A stretch of DNA of 64,000 nt from [Empedobacter] haloabium (GTDB taxonomy: Bacteria; Pseudomonadota; Gammaproteobacteria; Burkholderiales; Burkholderiaceae_D), in NCBI GenBank assembly GCA_008011715.2, contig CP136508.1, positions 1,860,001 to 1,924,000 on the forward strand, given 5' to 3'. Of the stretch, positions 41,334 through 50,193 are shown one piece after another; position 1 is the stretch's first letter; each line of letters opens with the position of its first letter. The position numbers and the translations under genes are program-made. Under the pieces are notes generated by a model. The model worked only from the letters and a program-made list of their open reading frames with translations, was not told the origin of the DNA and did not search any database.

Positions 41334-41702
41334 TCAGCGTTTTTCTTCCTTGGCGCCCTGGCGGGCACTGCGGTTGGCGGACTGGCGGCTTTCGCCACCC
41401 TTGCGGCCGATCTCGGCCATGTGTTCCCGGTCGCGGCTGACCGCCTCGCCGCCTTTCTGGCCGGCGCGGCGTGCTTCCTCGGAGTCGAACTCGTGTGCCG
41501 TTCCCTTCTGGTGCGCGGCCTGTCCACCCTTGCTGGCGATCTGGCGCTGCGTGGCCTCGTCCATCGCGGCAAAACCACGTTTGGCGGTGCTTTTCTGACC
41601 CGTGCCGCTGTCGGCGCGCTGGCTGTTGCCGCTGCCGGCACTGCTGTTCATATTGCTGCCCGCGTCCGTGCCGCGGCCCTGATCGACCTGATTTGTAGCC
41701 AT
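41334..41702 (-). CDS. KGG-repeat general stress protein
   Basis: 122 residues, highly hydrophilic, low complexity. The C-terminal half carries KGG repeats: RQIASKGGQAAHQKGTAHEF, RRAGQKGGEAVSRDREHMAE and IGRKGGESRQSANRS, the con-10 / GsiB-like motif of desiccation and glucose-starvation proteins. The N-terminal part is Ser/Gly/Asn-rich. ATG 41702 is the start with the family-like MATNQVDQ opening. It neighbours dps and hemerythrin genes, fitting a stress set. Probably an intrinsically disordered protectant. Confidence 0.85.
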   Translation of the reverse strand: MATNQVDQGRGTDAGSNMNSSAGSGNSQRADSGTGQKSTAKRGFAAMDEATQRQIASKGGQAAHQKGTAHEFDSEEARRAGQKGGEAVSRDREHMAEIGRKGGESRQSANRSARQGAKEEKR

Positions 41703-41823
41703 GTTCCACCCCTCTCGCAAGATTGCGGGCCGGACGACATGCCCGGCCCGCGAAGCGGCATTGCGCCGCTCCGCTTGTTTAGAGAAGGGGGGCCGGCTTA
41801 AGTTCCGCCGGTCGCGGGCGAGT

Positions 41824-42432
41824 TCAGGAATCGGCCTTGCCCACCGCCGAGCGCTCGCCGACCGCCTCGCGCGTGCCGCTGCGCAGCGGCGCCGCGCCCA
41901 TGTCGTGCTCCAGCTGCTCCTTGCGGTCGGCCAGCTGCTCGCGCAGCCGCGTCAGGTCGACATCGGACTGGCGCGCCTTTGGAAACATCTCGCGCTCTTC
42001 TTCCGTGACATGATGCTCGATGGCACGGCGCAGCAGCGCCATCGTGCTGTCCAGGTCCTGGTCGTCGCCGGACATGCCCTGGATGTGCGCGATCAGCTCC
42101 TTCGCCTCGGCATGCTCCTGGATCGCGTCCCGCACCAGCTCGTCCTCGCCGGTTTCGTTGCGGAACGCCGGGTAGAACAGTTCTTCCTCGATCTGCGTGT
42201 GGATCGTCAGTTCCATGCAGATCTGCAGCGCCAGGTCGGCCTTCAGGCTGATGTCGCCGATGCGGGCCAGCCGCTCGTATTCGCGGAACAGCTGCTTGGC
42301 CTTGTCGTGGTCGCTCGTCAGCAGGGCGACGGCATCGTTGACGGTGGAATGTTCCGCGCGCGGCATGCGGGCGGCGGGATGGTCGTCCGCCGTCGGCAGG
42401 TCGATGGCGTTCTTGTCGGCTTCGTTGCTCAT
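41824..42432 (-). CDS. Hemerythrin HHE-domain protein
   Basis: 202 residues. The HHE four-helix pattern is present: LLTSDHDKAKQLFREYERL, MELTIHTQIEEELFYPAFRN, AIQEHAEAKELIAHIQGMSG and AIEHHVTEEEREMFPKARQS, supplying His and Glu ligands for a di-iron centre. The tail is charged. ATG 42432 follows AAGGAG in CAAGGAGCCACCC. Members bind oxygen, nitric oxide or act in iron handling; no specific role can be given. Adjacent to KGG and dps genes on the same strand. Confidence 0.88.
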   Translation of the reverse strand: MSNEADKNAIDLPTADDHPAARMPRAEHSTVNDAVALLTSDHDKAKQLFREYERLARIGDISLKADLALQICMELTIHTQIEEELFYPAFRNETGEDELVRDAIQEHAEAKELIAHIQGMSGDDQDLDSTMALLRRAIEHHVTEEEREMFPKARQSDVDLTRLREQLADRKEQLEHDMGAAPLRSGTREAVGERSAVGKADS

Positions 42433-42621
42433 GGGTGGCTCCTTGAAAAGGTTGATCGCCGCATGGCGCGGCAGCTGCCTGGTGTCGTCGGTCCAGTATA
42501 GAAGTATTGCCATTGGAGGGGCGCGCCGCTCGGCCGACCGGCTGGCGCTTTGCCGCCGGCCGCGCCGTTCGTGCGACAATACTGTCCCTTATTGATGACC
42601 TGACAAGAACCGAGCACGGCC

Positions 42622-43491
42622 ATGACGCACCCCGAATACATCCTGACGCTTTCCTGCCCCGACCAGCGCGGTATCGTGCACCGGGTTTCCGGCTTCCTGG
42701 CCGAACACGGTTGCAACATCCTCGACTCCGCCCAGTTCGGCGACCAGGAGACCGAGCGCTTCTTCATGCGCGTGCATTTCGCCGCGGAGGACGCGGCCAT
42801 CGGCGACGCCACGCTGCGCGCCGAATTCGCCCAGCTGGGCGAGGCGTTGCGGCTGGACTGGAACCTGCATGACGCGCACGCCAAGCCGCGCGTGCTGCTG
42901 ATGGTCTCGAAAATCGGCCACTGCCTGAACGACCTGCTGTTCCGCTACAAGAGCGGCCTCCTGCCCGTCGAGATTCCGGCCATCGTGTCGAACCACATGG
43001 ACTTCTACCAGCTGGCGGCCAGCTACAACATCCCGTTCCACCACCTGCCGCTGGCCACCGGCGCGCCGGAGTCGGCCAAGCTGGCGCAGGAAGCGCGCAT
43101 CGTCGAGCTGATGGAGACGCACCAGATCGACCTGGTCGTGCTGGCGCGCTACATGCAGATCCTGTCGCCGGACCTGTGCGCGCGGCTGAAGGGCAAGGCG
43201 ATCAACATCCACCATTCCTTCCTGCCCAGCTTCAAGGGCGCGCGGCCGTATGCGCAGGCGCACAAGCGCGGCGTCAAGCTGATCGGCGCCACCGCGCACT
43301 TCGTCACGGGCGACCTGGACGAAGGTCCGATCATCGAGCAGGACGTCGAGCGCGTCGACCACGCGATGGACGCGGAGACGCTGTCGGCCATCGGCCGCGA
43401 CGTCGAATGCGTGGTGCTGGCGCGCGCCGTCAAGTGGTTCGTCGAGCACCGTATCCTGCAGAACGGCGACCGCACCGTCATCTTCAAATAA
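42622..43491 (+). CDS. purU: Formyltetrahydrofolate deformylase
   Basis: 289 residues. An N-terminal ACT domain (YILTLSCPDQRGIVHRVSGF) is followed by a formyltransferase-type catalytic domain with ILSPDLCARLKGKAINIHHS, FLPSFKGARPYAQAHKRGVK and the catalytic GATAHFVTGDLDEGPII. It splits 10-formyl-THF to formate and THF, balancing one-carbon pools and feeding PurT. It is followed 15 nt later by yaeQ. The ACT domain probably senses glycine and methionine as in E. coli. Confidence 0.95.
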   Translation: MTHPEYILTLSCPDQRGIVHRVSGFLAEHGCNILDSAQFGDQETERFFMRVHFAAEDAAIGDATLRAEFAQLGEALRLDWNLHDAHAKPRVLLMVSKIGHCLNDLLFRYKSGLLPVEIPAIVSNHMDFYQLAASYNIPFHHLPLATGAPESAKLAQEARIVELMETHQIDLVVLARYMQILSPDLCARLKGKAINIHHSFLPSFKGARPYAQAHKRGVKLIGATAHFVTGDLDEGPIIEQDVERVDHAMDAETLSAIGRDVECVVLARAVKWFVEHRILQNGDRTVIFK

Positions 43492-43506
43492 ACCAATCCG
43501 ATTTCA

Positions 43507-44049
43507 ATGGCACTCAAGGCAACGATCTACAAGGCGGAACTGTCCATCGCGGACATGGACCGCAATTACTACGGCACCCATGCGCTGACGCTGGCGCGCC
43601 ACCCGTCCGAGACGGACGAACGCATGATGGTGCGGCTGCTGGCCTTCGCCATCCACGCCAACGACTCGCTGGCCTTCACCAAGGGCATGTTCGACGTCGA
43701 GGAGCCGGACCTGTGGGACAAGGACCTGACCGATGCGATCCAGCTGTGGATCGAGGTGGGCCAGCCGGAAGAGCGCCGCATCCTGAAGGGCTGCGGGCGC
43801 TCCGAGCACGTGATCGTGTACTGCTACAGCACGGCCAGCCCGATCTGGTGGAAGAACATCGCGGGCAAGGTCGAGCGGGCCAAGAACCTCTCGGTCGTCA
43901 ACCTGCCGGCCGAGGCCACGGCGGCGCTGGAGAAGATGGCGCAGCGCACGATGCAGCTGCAGTGCACGATCCAGGACGGCCAGATCTGGCTGACCGACGG
44001 CGTCGAGACCGTGCAGGTCGAGCGCGAGGTCTGGAAGAGCGAGCGCTAA
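43507..44049 (+). CDS. yaeQ: YaeQ family protein
   Basis: 180 residues, full-length YaeQ: ALKATIYKAELSIADMDRNY, LTLARHPSETDERMMVRLLA, GQPEERRILKGCGRSEHVIV and IQDGQIWLTDGVETVQVE. The fold is PD-(D/E)XK-like. E. coli YaeQ was reported as a suppressor of RfaH loss, but its activity is not established. It probably shares a transcript with purU. Confidence 0.93.
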   Translation: MALKATIYKAELSIADMDRNYYGTHALTLARHPSETDERMMVRLLAFAIHANDSLAFTKGMFDVEEPDLWDKDLTDAIQLWIEVGQPEERRILKGCGRSEHVIVYCYSTASPIWWKNIAGKVERAKNLSVVNLPAEATAALEKMAQRTMQLQCTIQDGQIWLTDGVETVQVEREVWKSER

Positions 44050-44056
44050 AGGTTTG

Positions 44057-45175
44057 TCATGACCCCGCAAAGGTCCGGTACAGCGCATTGCGCAGGTCGC
44101 GCGGGAACGTGCCGGACATTCCTTCGAACGACGTATTGGTCATGCTGACGATGGCAAGGTCGCGCACCGGGTCGTAGCACCAGTAATGGCCGTAGGCGCC
44201 GCCCCACTGCAGCGTGCCGGGGTGCTGCGGCGTGTGGGTCGGCGCCGGGTCGACCAGCACGGCGCCCAGGTAGCCGAAGCCCCAGCCGGCGCCCTGCGTG
44301 GCCGCCGCCGCGCCGGTGCGGTCGATGCGGGCGATGTCGAGCACGTCGCGATTGGTGTCGCGCAGCGCCAGCACGAAACGCAGGAAGTCCGGCGCGCTGC
44401 CCGCCATGCCGGCGCCGCCGGACGGATACGAGGCGGGGTCGAAGATCCGTCGCGGCGCGAAGCGGGCGATGCCCACGCCCGAGCGGGTGGCGGCATCGTC
44501 CTCCATCGGCCGCGGCCGCGGCTTGTCGTTCAGGTAATGCACCACCAGCCGGGCCGGGTCCGTCACCGCGAAGCCGGTGTCGGGCATGGCCAGCGGCGCC
44601 GTCACATACTGTTCCACCAATGCCGGCAGCGGCTTGCCGCTGGCCGCTTCCAGCACGCCGCCCAGCACGTCCATCGCCACCGAATAGCGCCAGCCCGTGC
44701 CCGGCGCGAACGCCAGCGGCACGGCGGCGATGCGCGCGAGGTTTTCCGCCAGGGCCAGGCCCGGCTGGTCCAGTCCGGACGATACGCCGGCGCGCCGGTA
44801 CGGGCCGTCCTCCGCCTCGATGAACGCATACGACAGGCCGGCGGTATGCGTCAGCAGGTGGTGCAAGGTGATGTCCGGCACGGTGCCGTCGGGCAGGGCG
44901 GGGCGGAAGTCCGGCAGCCAGTGCGCCACCGGGTCGTGCAGTTGCAGGAAGCCCTGTTCGATCAGGCGCAGCGCGGTGGTGGCCACCAGCGGCTTCGTCA
45001 TCGACGCATACAGGAACAGCGCATCTTGTGTCATGGCGCGGCCGCCGTCGTGGTCGGCCCAGCCGGCGGCGCGCTGGTAGACGATCTCGCCGCCGCGCGC
45101 GGCCAGCACGACGGCGCCGACGATCTTGTGGCGTTCGATGGCGCGGTCGATGACGGTATCGGGATGGTCAGGCAT
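44057..45175 (-). CDS. Class C beta-lactamase-like serine hydrolase
   Basis: 372 residues, EstB/penicillin-binding-protein-like. Nucleophile motif SMTK (SxxK) in FLYASMTKPLVATTALRLIE near residue 57, general-base Tyr in GWRYSVAMDVLG, and a C-terminal QWGGAYGHYWCYDP block replacing the KTG motif. No signal peptide, so it is probably a cytosolic esterase rather than a secreted beta-lactamase. Converges with yaeQ, separated by only 7 nt. Confidence 0.9.
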   Translation of the reverse strand: MPDHPDTVIDRAIERHKIVGAVVLAARGGEIVYQRAAGWADHDGGRAMTQDALFLYASMTKPLVATTALRLIEQGFLQLHDPVAHWLPDFRPALPDGTVPDITLHHLLTHTAGLSYAFIEAEDGPYRRAGVSSGLDQPGLALAENLARIAAVPLAFAPGTGWRYSVAMDVLGGVLEAASGKPLPALVEQYVTAPLAMPDTGFAVTDPARLVVHYLNDKPRPRPMEDDAATRSGVGIARFAPRRIFDPASYPSGGAGMAGSAPDFLRFVLALRDTNRDVLDIARIDRTGAAAATQGAGWGFGYLGAVLVDPAPTHTPQHPGTLQWGGAYGHYWCYDPVRDLAIVSMTNTSFEGMSGTFPRDLRNALYRTFAGS

Positions 45176-45240
45176 GGCGTTCCTTTCTTCGAGCCCGGCA
45201 TCTTACCGCCTGCCTAGGCATTTTGCAGCAGGCCTGGCGC

Positions 45241-45269
45241 GCGACACACCGGCCAGGCCGGACTATAAT
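45241..45269 (+). promoter_or_regulatory. Sigma-70-type promoter of the copper set, possibly leaderless
   Basis: -35-like GCGACA (45241-45246), 17-bp spacer, -10 TATAAT (45264-45269). The ATG at 45277 lies 7 nt past the -10, where transcription would start. No ribosome site precedes the ATG, so the mRNA may be leaderless. Confidence 0.55.
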
Positions 45270-45276
45270 CGTCGCC

Positions 45277-45696
45277 ATGAAACCCCGCGCCCGCCGCCTG
45301 CTGAGCATCTGGATCGCCTGTGGCGCGATCCTGCTGAACGCGCTCGCGCCCGCCGTGTCACACGCGCTGGCGCTGGCGGAGGGCCGGCCCGCCTGGGAAA
45401 TCTGCCGCAACGACGGCACCCGCCTGACGGGGCACGGCACGCTGGACCAGGCCACGTTCCTGGCCCTGACGGACCGCAACCGTCCGCTCCCGCCGCCGGC
45501 CGACGATGTCGTACCGATGACCGATTGCGGCTACTGCCTGGCCCATGCCGGCGCGCTCGGCCTGCCGCCGGCGCCGCTGCTGCCATTGCCGTTCGCCGCG
45601 CTGCCGGCCGAGCGGCCCTTCCTGTTCTATCACGCCCCCCGTCCGCTGGAGGTTTGGGTGGCCGCGCATCCGCGCGGGCCGCCCGTCGACGCCTGA
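45277..45696 (+). CDS. DUF2946 protein (copper-associated)
   Basis: 139 residues. N-terminal signal or anchor segment (LLSIWIACGAILLNALAPAV), then EICRNDGTRLTGHGTLDQAT and a metal-binding-like MTDCGYCLAHAGALGL (CGYC), and a Pro/Leu-rich end. This is the DUF2946 pattern; such genes commonly sit beside copper chaperones and TonB receptors, as here. Exported or membrane-held. The start is taken at ATG 45277 although no ribosome site is seen. Confidence 0.82.
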   Translation: MKPRARRLLSIWIACGAILLNALAPAVSHALALAEGRPAWEICRNDGTRLTGHGTLDQATFLALTDRNRPLPPPADDVVPMTDCGYCLAHAGALGLPPAPLLPLPFAALPAERPFLFYHAPRPLEVWVAAHPRGPPVDA

Positions 45697-45734
45697 TCTG
45701 TGTTCGCGTTTTCCACACATTTTCGGAGTCAAGC

Positions 45735-46187
45735 ATGAAGCAATTGTTGAAGTTGACCGCGGCCGTGCTGGCCGCCGTCGCCATCCCCGCCATCGCCCAG
45801 GTCAGCGTGACCGAACCGTGGGCCCGCGCCACCGTCCCGGCCGCGAAATCCTCCGGCGCGTTCATGCGCCTGCAGTCGAAGCAGGACGCGCGCCTGGTCG
45901 GCGTGCGCAGCCCCGTGGCCGACGTGGCCGAGCTGCATCGCATGTCGATGGAGAACAACCGCATGATGATGGCGCCCGTGGCCGCCATCGATCTGCCGGC
46001 CGGAAAACCGGTCGAACTGGCCTCCGGCGGCTACCACGTCATGCTGATGGGCCTGAAGCGCCAGCTGAAGGAAGGGGAGAGCGTTCCTCTCACGCTGGTG
46101 GTCGAGGCCAAGGACGGCAAGCGCACGGACGTCGATGTGCAGGTGCCCGTGCGGCCCCTGACCTACAGTCCGCACGCCGCGCACTGA
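45735..46187 (+). CDS. PCu(A)C periplasmic copper chaperone
   Basis: 150 residues with a signal peptide (KLTAAVLAAVAIPAIAQ). The Cu(I)-binding pattern of PCu(A)C is present: AELHRMSMENNRMMM, and a downstream GGYHVMLMGLKRQL supplying the HxM pair. These proteins deliver copper to the CuA centre of cytochrome oxidase. It lies 38 nt after the DUF2946 gene and 10 nt before the TonB receptor, forming a copper-handling operon. Confidence 0.9.
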   Translation: MKQLLKLTAAVLAAVAIPAIAQVSVTEPWARATVPAAKSSGAFMRLQSKQDARLVGVRSPVADVAELHRMSMENNRMMMAPVAAIDLPAGKPVELASGGYHVMLMGLKRQLKEGESVPLTLVVEAKDGKRTDVDVQVPVRPLTYSPHAAH

Positions 46188-46197
46188 CGGAGGCCCC

Positions 46198-48462
46198 ATG
46201 CAAACCCAACGCAAGATTGCCGCCGCGGCGGCAAGGGCGGCGCTCGGCCTGACGATCCTGTCGTCGGCGCCGTTGCAGGCCCAGACCATGAACGTGGTAA
46301 TGGTCAACGGCGGCCGGCCCACGTCGCTGCCGGCGCAGATCCCCACCACGATCGAGGGCATCACGGCGGCGCAGCTCGAGGAGCGCATCAACGCCACCGA
46401 CAGCGAGGACGCGCTGAAATACCTGCCCAGCCTGAACGTGCGCAAGCGCTTCGCGGGCGATTACGACCACGCGGTGCTGGCCAGCCGCGCCTCCGGCACC
46501 GGCAACAGCGCCCGTTCGCTGGTGTACGCGGACGGCATCCTGCTGTCCAACCTGCTGGGCAACGGCGCCAGCTACACGCCACGCTGGGGCATGGTCACGC
46601 CGGAGGAGATCGAGCGCGTGGACGTGCTGTACGGCCCGTTTTCGGCCGCCTATCCCGGCAATTCGGTGGGGGCGGTGGTCGACTACCAGACGCGCATGCC
46701 GAAGAAGCTCGAGGGGCACGTGCGCGTTTCCGGCTTTGCGCAGCACTTCGATCAATACGCCACGCGCGACAACTACTACGGTCGCCAGGCCAGCGCGGCG
46801 CTGGGCGACCGCAGCGGGGCCTTCTCGTGGTGGCTGGACGTGTCGCGCCTGGACAATGACGGCCAGCCGATCGGCTTCGCCAACAAGCTCGTTTCCACCG
46901 GGACGGGCACCGGTGCGGCCACCGCGGTGACGGGGGCGCTGGCCGACCGCAATCCGTCCAACCGCGACTGGCTGATCCTGGGCGCGACCAACCAGGTGCA
47001 CACGGTGCAGGACCATGCCAAGGTCAAGCTGGCATACGACGTCTCGCCCGTGCTGCGCGCCAGCTACACGCTGGGCTGGTGGCACAACGATGCCGAGCGG
47101 CGCAGCGAGTCCTACCTGCGCGACGGCGCCGGCAACGCCGTCACCGGCGGCACCATCGCCGTGGACGGGCGGCGCTTTAAGCTCCTGCCGTCCGACTTCG
47201 CGCCCGCGCGGGGCGAGCTGGAGCACCTGATGCACGGGCTGTCGCTGAAGCGCCATGCGAAAGACGTGTTCGACTGGGAAGTGGCGTACAGCCGCTACGA
47301 CTACCGCAAGGACCGGGCACGCGTGGCGACCGATTTCGTGGCGGGGCCGGACAGCCCCGGCGCCGGCAACGTCACGGACATGCACGGCAGCGGCTGGAAC
47401 ACGACGGCGCTGAAGGGCACCTGGCGCCCCGATGGCGCACATGTGATCGACATCGGCGTGCAGCGCGACGCGGCGAAGCTGCGCACGCGCGTCGTCAACA
47501 GCGCCGACTGGATCGGCGGCACCTCCGGCCGGCCGGTGTCGACCTTCAACGGCGAAACCCGGCTGGAGAGCCTCTACGCTCAGGACACGTGGCGCATCGA
47601 CGAGGCGTGGAAGGCGACGCTGGGCGCGCGCCTGGAACGCTGGCGTGCCTTCGGCGGCGAGCTGTCCGCGGCCGGCGGTGGCTTGCTGCCGTTCGGTGCG
47701 CGCAGCGAGACCAGCTGGTCGCCCAAGGCAGCGCTGGCCTGGCGCGCCAGCGACGAATGGACCGTCAAGGCATCAGGCGGGCGCGCCGTGCGCAACCCGA
47801 CGGCCGCGGAGCTGTTCCAGGGCTCGATCGTGGACGAGCGCATCGTCAACACGGACCCGAACCTGCGCGCCGAGCGCTCCTGGACCGGCGAGCTGACGGC
47901 CGAACGGCTCACGAGCAGTGGCAGCCTGCGCGCCACGCTGTTCCACGAGAGCACGCGCGACGCGCTGTACTCGCAGCCGCTGACAGCCACCGTCAACACG
48001 GTGCAGAACGTGGGCCGCATCCGTACCAAGGGGCTGGAGCTGGCGCAGCAGGCGCAGGATGTGTGGTCGCGCGGCCTGTTCTTGCAAAGCAGCCTGACGT
48101 ATGCCGACTCGCGCATCGTCGCCAACGACGCGCTGCCGGCTTCGGTGGGCAAGCGCCAGCCGCGCGTGCCGCGCTGGCGCGCCAACGCGCTGGCCTCCTA
48201 CCGTTTCGGCGAACGCTGGACCGGTACCCTGGGCGCACGGTACAGCGGCCGCCAGTACGGTTCGCTGGACAACAGCGACCCGAACGGCCAGACCTACATG
48301 GGGGTGTCGGACTACCTGGTGGCGGACCTGCGGCTGCGCTACCGCTTCGACGCGCACTGGAGCGGCGCGCTGGGCGTGGACAACCTGGGCGCCGAGAAAT
48401 ACTGGGCGTTTCATCCCTACACCCAGCGTACGGTGGTGGCCGAGCTGAAGTTCGACTTGTAG
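46198..48462 (+). CDS. TonB-dependent outer-membrane receptor, probable copper uptake
   Basis: 754 residues. Signal peptide (about 1-29), plug domain (about 45-165: EDALKYLPSLNVRKRFAGDY, ASGTGNSARSLVYADGILLS, ERVDVLYGPFSAAYPGNSVG) and a 22-strand barrel ending LGAEKYWAFHPYTQRTVVAE LKFDL with a terminal Leu after aromatic positions. The operon with DUF2946 and PCu(A)C suggests copper or a copper chelate as ligand, comparable to OprC/NosA receptors. Substrate is inferred from context, not from residues. Confidence 0.9.
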   Translation: MQTQRKIAAAAARAALGLTILSSAPLQAQTMNVVMVNGGRPTSLPAQIPTTIEGITAAQLEERINATDSEDALKYLPSLNVRKRFAGDYDHAVLASRASGTGNSARSLVYADGILLSNLLGNGASYTPRWGMVTPEEIERVDVLYGPFSAAYPGNSVGAVVDYQTRMPKKLEGHVRVSGFAQHFDQYATRDNYYGRQASAALGDRSGAFSWWLDVSRLDNDGQPIGFANKLVSTGTGTGAATAVTGALADRNPSNRDWLILGATNQVHTVQDHAKVKLAYDVSPVLRASYTLGWWHNDAERRSESYLRDGAGNAVTGGTIAVDGRRFKLLPSDFAPARGELEHLMHGLSLKRHAKDVFDWEVAYSRYDYRKDRARVATDFVAGPDSPGAGNVTDMHGSGWNTTALKGTWRPDGAHVIDIGVQRDAAKLRTRVVNSADWIGGTSGRPVSTFNGETRLESLYAQDTWRIDEAWKATLGARLERWRAFGGELSAAGGGLLPFGARSETSWSPKAALAWRASDEWTVKASGGRAVRNPTAAELFQGSIVDERIVNTDPNLRAERSWTGELTAERLTSSGSLRATLFHESTRDALYSQPLTATVNTVQNVGRIRTKGLELAQQAQDVWSRGLFLQSSLTYADSRIVANDALPASVGKRQPRVPRWRANALASYRFGERWTGTLGARYSGRQYGSLDNSDPNGQTYMGVSDYLVADLRLRYRFDAHWSGALGVDNLGAEKYWAFHPYTQRTVVAELKFDL

Positions 48463-48479
48463 AAGTGACGTAACCCCTA

Positions 48480-48530
48480 GTGAGAGGCACCGATCTCGTG
48501 GTCTTCGACCGCGAGATCGGTGCCTGTCAC
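48480..48530. repeat. Palindrome of the GGCACCGATCT family
   Basis: Left arm GTGAGAGGCACCGATCTCG (48480-48498) pairs with CGAGATCGGTGCCTGTCAC (48512-48530), one mismatch. It is followed by CACGGGTTTGAAAG, which reappears in reverse beside the element at 50194. Between convergent TonB receptor and DUF2807 genes. Confidence 0.8.
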
Positions 48531-48597
48531 CACGGGTTTGAAAGTTCAGGCCCGCAACGGCGCCAGCGCTGCTGCGCGACCTGGATAAGGGGAGAAA

Positions 48598-49356
48598 TCA
48601 GCGGGCGTCGCCGACGCGGCGCACGGTGCCCGAGCCGGCCACGGAGCGGCTGACCTGCGGGTCGCCGTAGTAGGACACGGTGCCGGAGCCGGCCACGCTG
48701 CCGGCCAGCGACTGGCGCGCCGTGACCATGACCTGGCCGGAGCCGGCCACGTCCGCCTCGACCTGGCGTGCCGCCAGGCGGGCCGCGTCGGCGTGGCCGG
48801 AACCGGCTACCGAGGCCTCCAGCTTTTCGGTGTTGCCAGCTGCCTGCAGCTTGCCGCTGCCGGCCACCTCGATCGTCACCTCCCGGGCTTCGATGCCCGT
48901 GGCGTCGAGCGTGCCGGAACCGGCCAGTTCCAGTTTCAATTTCTGGCTGTGCAGCTTGTCCGCGCTCATGCTGCCGGAGCCGGACACGCCCAGGCTGTCG
49001 ATCTCGCGGGCCGGTACCACGAGCTTCAGGCGGCGCGCATCCAGGCGCAGCCTCTTCTTCGCCGGGCGGATCTGCAACACGCCGTTCTCGACGACCGTCT
49101 CGACCAGCGGCAGCACGTTGTCATCGCCTTCGATGCTGATCGGGCCGTCGCTGCCCGTGCGCACTTCGACATTGCCCGGCAGCGCCAGTTCGACGCCGTG
49201 GAAGCGACCCACCTGGCGCGTCTCCTGCACGATCTTGCCGCTGCCCTGCACTTTTTCGCTGCCGGTCAGCCAGCCCAGCGGCGAGGCGTGCGGCGCGGCC
49301 AGCGGAACGAGCAGGGCAATCGTGGCGATCAGCTGGCGGGGCAGGGCGGTGGTCAT
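48598..49356 (-). CDS. DUF2807 (head GIN domain) exported protein
   Basis: 252 residues with a signal peptide (LIATIALLVPLAAPHA). The DUF2807 beta-solenoid is visible: VGRFHGVELALPGNVEVRTG, GPISIEGDDNVLPLVETVVE, and many AGSG turns (LAGSGTLDATG, VAGSGKLQAAG, VAGSGHADAAR, VAGSGTVSYYGDP). Each AGSG marks one coil of a right-handed beta-helix. It sits in the periplasm or on the surface. A shorter paralogue is at 58772. Function unknown; an adhesive or auto-transporter-like role has been proposed for the fold. Confidence 0.87.
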   Translation of the reverse strand: MTTALPRQLIATIALLVPLAAPHASPLGWLTGSEKVQGSGKIVQETRQVGRFHGVELALPGNVEVRTGSDGPISIEGDDNVLPLVETVVENGVLQIRPAKKRLRLDARRLKLVVPAREIDSLGVSGSGSMSADKLHSQKLKLELAGSGTLDATGIEAREVTIEVAGSGKLQAAGNTEKLEASVAGSGHADAARLAARQVEADVAGSGQVMVTARQSLAGSVAGSGTVSYYGDPQVSRSVAGSGTVRRVGDAR

Positions 49357-49545
49357 GGCGTTCTCCTGGTGCGATGTGGCGATGACTGCATCGTAGAGCA
49401 GGGCGGCGCGCGGCGCATGTGCGGTGCGACGGATTGCGGCCAGGGTGGGACAGAATGCACTGGGGCGGTGCAGAATGCAGCGGCAGCGACAACCGGGCAG
49501 TCATCGCAGTCAGGTATGATGCGCGTCCCCTCATGAAAGTCACCC

Positions 49546-50172
49546 ATGCTGATCATTACCATCAAACAGGGCAAGGAAAAAAGCCTGCTGTCCGGCGACC
49601 CCTGGATCTACCCGTCCGCGATCGAGAAGGTCGACGGCAAGCCGCAGGAGCGCAACCGCCCCGGCGCGACCGCCATCGTGCAGTCGTCGGCGCGCCAGTT
49701 CCTGGCCCGCGCCGCCTACAACGCCAAGTCGCAGATCGCAGCGCGCGTGTGGACCCTGCGCGAGGACGAGCCGGTCGATCACGCCATGATGAAGCGGCGC
49801 GTGCAGGCGGCCGTCGCCGGCAAGGCGCGAGCCGCCGAGCCGCAGGCGCTGGTGCAGCTGGTCGATGGCGAGAAGGATGGACTGCCTGGCCTCGTCGTGC
49901 ACGCCTACGGCGGGACGGCGGGCTACCTGGTCTGCCAGTTCAACGCCGGCGGTGTCGAGTTGTGGAAAGTGCCGATCGTGCAGGCGCTGCTGGCCGCTAC
50001 CGGCTGCGCCAACGTCTACGAGCGCTGCGATCCGCTGGTGCGCAAGGGCGAGGGCCTGCTGGTCAAGCCGGGCGCGCTGGCCGGCGACGAGCCGCCGCAG
50101 CGGTTGATGGTGCGCGATGGCGGGCGGCTGGTGCCGATGGATATCCGCACGGGGTTCGTCTATCCGCGATGA
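49546..50172 (+). pseudogene. rlmI: Truncated RlmI-like protein (PUA domain, no methyltransferase core)
   Basis: 208 codons. The PUA-like N domain and linker of RlmI (23S rRNA m5C1962 methyltransferase, about 395 residues) are clear: LIITIKQGKEKSLLSGDPWI, FLARAAYNAKSQIAARVWTL, GEKDGLPGLVVHAYGG and NVYERCDPLVRKGEGL. The frame ends MDIRTGFVYPR-stop, where full proteins continue to TGFYLDQR and the SAM-binding domain. The catalytic half is missing and a palindromic repeat begins 22 nt later. The piece may be a pseudogene or a stand-alone RNA-binding protein. Confidence 0.75.
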
Positions 50173-50193
50173 ACGCGGCGTTTGAAAACCCGT

